A stretch of DNA of 7,602 nt, from positions 1-7,602 of the forward strand of contig CAZABB010000061.1 of the NCBI GenBank assembly GCA_964483625.1, read 5' to 3'. This stretch comes from JAFGQU01 sp964483625 (GTDB taxonomy: Bacteria; Omnitrophota; Gorgyraeia; Duberdicusellales; 4484-171). Under the pieces are notes generated by a model that saw nothing but the letters and a program-made list of their open reading frames with translations, searched no databases and had not been told where the DNA came from. The translations under genes and the position numbers were made by a program. Positions 5,601 to 7,602 of this stretch are shown one piece after another (positions within the stretch are counted from its first letter, which is position 1; every line of letters begins with the position of its first letter).

Positions 5601-6149
5601 TTAAGAAACCGTCTGTTTCAACGGGGTACGTATCTTTTTGGTTATCAGTTCATACGCTCCGAACAATACTGCCCCATACAGTATATTCGACGCCAGTGAC
5701 GTTCTAAAAAACGGGATTGCCAGGGTAAAACACTGGATCAATCCTTCCAGAGTACGGGGATACCATCCCGAAGCCCACACTCCGAAATTCGTGACAATAA
5801 AGAAAAGGATACTGCTGACCAGTGTGCCGCCTAATATAGTCATAGGGGTCTTCCGGCTTTTAAGATATAATCCGATCCCAATAATCAAAGCCATACTGCC
5901 CCAGGTGTACAACACCGCGTCATGGACCCCGATAATCAGATCCGACGTCACATAGATTACAAGAGGGATAATGAACGCCCAGCGTTTCCTGAGATACACC
6001 CCGGCGAACAGAGCGATCGCCACAAGGGGAGAAAAATTCGGAACGTGAGGGATCAGCCTTACCGCAACCGTAAAAATAATAAACAGAATGGCCAGCCACA
6101 TAGTGTCGTTATTGTAACTGCGATTTTTTATTTTGTCAACAGGTTTCAT
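5601..6149 (-). CDS. DUF6580-family membrane protein, probable vitamin (B12?) transport component
   Basis: 182 residues with about six or seven hydrophobic segments (roughly 17-31, 39-53, 57-73, 82-96, 103-120, 135-148, 154-168). Family hallmarks: RLIPHVPNFSP (31-41), the TSDL segment (68-71), FFIVTNFGVWASGWYP (116-131), and IPFFRTSL (145-152). The size and fold type resemble the S-component (substrate-binding membrane subunit) of ECF vitamin transporters, but this is inference and the family is formally uncharacterised. Its location directly before a cobalamin riboswitch and btuB suggests that it moves B12 or a precursor across the inner membrane. No ECF ATPase or T-component, nor btuCDF, is in the window. 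The ATG at 6147-6149 has AAGGAGG six bases upstream. It follows the IMPase-like gene by 14 bases, so the two are probably co-transcribed. Confidence 0.85.
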   Translation of the reverse strand: MKPVDKIKNRSYNNDTMWLAILFIIFTVAVRLIPHVPNFSPLVAIALFAGVYLRKRWAFIIPLVIYVTSDLIIGVHDAVLYTWGSMALIIGIGLYLKSRKTPMTILGGTLVSSILFFIVTNFGVWASGWYPRTLEGLIQCFTLAIPFFRTSLASNILYGAVLFGAYELITKKIRTPLKQTVS

Positions 6150-6163
6150 CTCAATCCTCCTTA

Positions 6164-6922
6164 CTATGGTTTCTCGACCAACGCCATAAGTTTTTTATGG
6201 ACATCTCCCGGCCCGGTCACATATCCCACTGTCTTGTGTGTCGGCGCATTGCCGGCCAGATCGGTAAAAACACCTCCCGCTTCCCGGATAAGACAGACGC
6301 CGGCGGCAAAATCCCAGGGTTGATCATGATATTCGATCGCGGCATCAAGTTTCCCTTCGGCCACGTAGGAAAGTAGCCGGGCCGAAGATCCCAGCATTCT
6401 CACATTAAAAACCTCGCCGGCCACACTCTGTAACGTTTTAAGCATAACGGGAGCGTTATGCCGGATACTTGAATCAAACGAAACCGAACAGCTTTTAAGT
6501 TCCTGCTTCCGCGAAACCATGATTCTGTTCCCATTCTTATACGCACCGTTATTTTTTTCGGCAACATAGAGTTCATCTTCCTGAGGCATATAGATCACTC
6601 CCAGCACAAAATCACCTCGACACACCAGCCCTATGGAAACCCCGTAGACCGGGATTTTCTGCATATAATTATGAGTACCGTCTAACGGGTCGACGATCCA
6701 GAGACACTCGTTTTCTACGTCACGCCGCTCGTTCTCTTCCGCCAGAATGCCGTGAGAAGGAAAATCCCGGCGTAACGCACTCACAATCATTTCCTCGGCC
6801 TTGCGGTCGATTTCAGTGGCAAAATTCCTGTCTCCCTTTTCATGGACCGGATGGGTCTTGCCGAAATTCTCCTTCAGGAATGTGCCGGCACATTTGGCGG
6901 TAAGCATAACTTTATCGATCAT
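6164..6922 (-). CDS. Inositol monophosphatase-family phosphatase
   Basis: 252 residues from ATG 6920-6922. The lithium-sensitive phosphatase motifs are complete: GDRNFATEIDRKAE (30-43); HGILAEEN with the metal-ligand E62 (57-64); WIVDPLDGTHNY with D78 and D81 (75-86); and PWDFAAG with D204 (202-208). The family removes phosphate from inositol-1-phosphate, and some members from fructose-1,6-bisphosphate, NADP or 3'-phosphoadenosine phosphate, so the substrate is uncertain. Cytoplasmic. A GTG at 6923-6925 is also in frame, but AAGGAG (6929-6934) is six bases from the ATG and only three from the GTG, which favours the ATG. It is the first gene before DUF6580, and no functional link to B12 uptake is apparent. 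Confidence 0.94.
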   Translation of the reverse strand: MIDKVMLTAKCAGTFLKENFGKTHPVHEKGDRNFATEIDRKAEEMIVSALRRDFPSHGILAEENERRDVENECLWIVDPLDGTHNYMQKIPVYGVSIGLVCRGDFVLGVIYMPQEDELYVAEKNNGAYKNGNRIMVSRKQELKSCSVSFDSSIRHNAPVMLKTLQSVAGEVFNVRMLGSSARLLSYVAEGKLDAAIEYHDQPWDFAAGVCLIREAGGVFTDLAGNAPTHKTVGYVTGPGDVHKKLMALVEKP

Positions 6923-6928
6923 CACTAA

Positions 6929-6934
6929 CTCCTT
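6929..6934 (-). promoter_or_regulatory. Shine-Dalgarno site that decides the IMPase start
   Basis: AAGGAG lies six bases before ATG 6922 and three bases before the adjacent GTG 6925, so the ATG is the more likely start. Confidence 0.75.
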
Positions 6935-6947
6935 AGCGGGAAAAACT

Positions 6948-6956
6948 ATTATAACA
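6948..6956 (-). promoter_or_regulatory. Extended -10 promoter for IMPase-DUF6580
   Basis: TGTTATAAT carries a perfect -10 box (TATAAT, 6948-6953) with the TGn extension. No good -35 box lies 16-18 bases upstream, as is common for extended -10 promoters. The predicted start is near 6941, giving a 19-base leader that contains the ribosome site. The same nine bases recur in the DUF192 promoter. Confidence 0.65.
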
Positions 6957-6986
6957 GGGCATCCGTATTTTTTCTAAACAAAATTT

Positions 6987-7433
6987 TTATCTTCCTGCTT
7001 TCTCAAGGGACATTCTCACCCGATCGCCGACGGATATCCCATACCGCAAAGAAAGGCCTCCGTTTACCTCCAGCACGTAGGAGGCGTCCGTACGCGGCGT
7101 CAAAAGAGGACACCTATCACTCCGGCACGGCTCAACATCAGCGGCAATATCGACAATGTTCAGTTTTGAATCGATCCAGATGATATCCAGAGGCAAAAAG
7201 GTGTTCTTCATCCAGAACCCATGCCGGCCCGGAGCCGGAAACACAAACAGCATCCCTTCTCTTTCCGGCAGATGGTCACGATACATAAGTCCCTGTTGAC
7301 GCGAAAGAGGCGTATCGGCAACCTCGACCCCAAAACAATGTTTCCCGATACAGACCCTGGGGGCACCGCCCCGATCACAGGCGGAGAGAAAGAAACAGGC
7401 TGCCGCCAGAGAGAGAAAAAATATCCTTTTCAT
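6987..7433 (-). CDS. DUF192-family lipoprotein
   Basis: 148 residues from ATG 7431-7433. The N-terminus MKRIFFLSLAAACFFLSAC is a lipoprotein signal with lipobox L16-S17-A18-C19. D20 follows the cysteine, which in E. coli favours retention in the inner membrane; whether that rule holds here is unknown. The DUF192 domain follows with its clear signatures: SRQQGLMYRDHL, GMLFVFP, FWMKNTFLPLDIIWID, then YVLEVNGG and GISVGDRV at the end. The family is small, exported in many bacteria, and of unknown function. The reading frame is open for 27 more codons upstream, but that stretch overlaps the promoter and would put the signal peptide in the middle of the protein, so the internal ATG is preferred. 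Two extra cysteines lie in the segment EPCRSDRCP. Confidence 0.92.
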   Translation of the reverse strand: MKRIFFLSLAAACFFLSACDRGGAPRVCIGKHCFGVEVADTPLSRQQGLMYRDHLPEREGMLFVFPAPGRHGFWMKNTFLPLDIIWIDSKLNIVDIAADVEPCRSDRCPLLTPRTDASYVLEVNGGLSLRYGISVGDRVRMSLEKAGR

Positions 7434-7443
7434 ATATTGATGT

Positions 7444-7471
7444 ATTATAACAGAACGGGCATAAACGACAA
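7444..7471 (-). promoter_or_regulatory. Promoter of the DUF192 gene
   Basis: The -35 box TTGTCG (7466-7471; four of six consensus bases), a 16-base spacer, and an extended -10 TGTTATAAT with TATAAT at 7444-7449. The predicted start is around 7437-7438, four or five bases before the ATG at 7433. No Shine-Dalgarno is present, so the transcript would be almost leaderless. Confidence 0.7.
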
Positions 7472-7602
7472 CCTCTGGAAAATAACCAAGATACAAGAAA
7501 CAATAACCAGACAAAGTTTAAATCCGAAATTCGAAACGAATTGTATAATTCGGAAGATGTGTTTACAGTTCTTTGAAAAATAAAAATGGGTCACAGGCCC
7601 TC
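7472..7602. other. Gene-free stretch with short direct and inverted repeats
   Basis: AATAACCA is repeated at 7481-7488 and 7502-7509. AATTCG, CGAATT and AATTCG follow in alternating orientation at 7528-7533, 7537-7542 and 7547-7552, so the middle copy could pair with either flank. I see no convincing gene here. A TATAAT at 7544-7549 on the plus strand lacks a -35 box. Confidence 0.5.

Noticed and set aside
7434..7514. 27-codon N-terminal extension of the DUF192 protein
   Set aside because: It covers the promoter and would bury the lipoprotein signal peptide inside the protein.
7544..7583. Plus-strand TATAAT followed at leaderless distance by a tiny frame (MCLQFFEK)
   Set aside because: No -35 box at 16-18 bases and only eight codons; the TATAAT is part of the AATTCG inverted repeats. 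Too little support.

Overview
All convincingly supported genes in this window lie on the minus strand, so transcription runs from right to left. The gene set suggests a diderm (Gram-negative-type) bacterium. It has a TonB-dependent outer-membrane receptor, a TonB protein, and a lipoprotein-type signal peptide. The tight memo / DUF1844 / Trm112 / aroQ / pepQ cluster and the motif-rich intergenic gaps do not look proteobacterial. An uncultured candidate phylum such as Omnitrophota is my best guess, but this is an inference from gene order only. Base composition looks even across the window and no mobile element, rRNA, tRNA or CRISPR array is visible.

Right part (about 7600 to 5600): a 150-base gap with short repeats precedes a small DUF192 lipoprotein with its own promoter. 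Next comes an inositol-monophosphatase-family enzyme with an extended -10 promoter and a clear Shine-Dalgarno site. Fourteen bases further on is a DUF6580 membrane protein of the kind suspected to be a vitamin transporter.

Centre (about 5600 to 3018): a complete cobalamin (vitamin B12) riboswitch, an intrinsic terminator as its expression platform, and a 668-residue BtuB-like TonB-dependent receptor. Together they form a B12-repressed uptake module. The DUF6580 gene immediately upstream probably belongs to the same theme. After the receptor comes a 200-base gap with a hairpin, a small tandem repeat and a consensus promoter, then tonB, whose product should energise the receptor.

Left part (about 2345 to 1): a 100-base patch built from repeated CCCGTT/AACGGG words separates tonB from a compact five-gene operon. 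The operon encodes a Memo-family protein (AmmeMemoRadiSam system protein B), a DUF1844 protein, a 57-residue Trm112-type zinc ribbon, type II 3-dehydroquinate dehydratase (aroQ) and the start of an M24 aminopeptidase (pepQ type) that runs off the window. The last four genes overlap at each boundary.

The most unusual signal is regulatory. Three genes (memo, tonB, DUF192) have strong sigma70-type promoters placed so that the predicted transcription start falls 1 to 5 bases before the start codon, with no Shine-Dalgarno site. They look like leaderless mRNAs. They sit beside genes in the same window that do have canonical Shine-Dalgarno sites.
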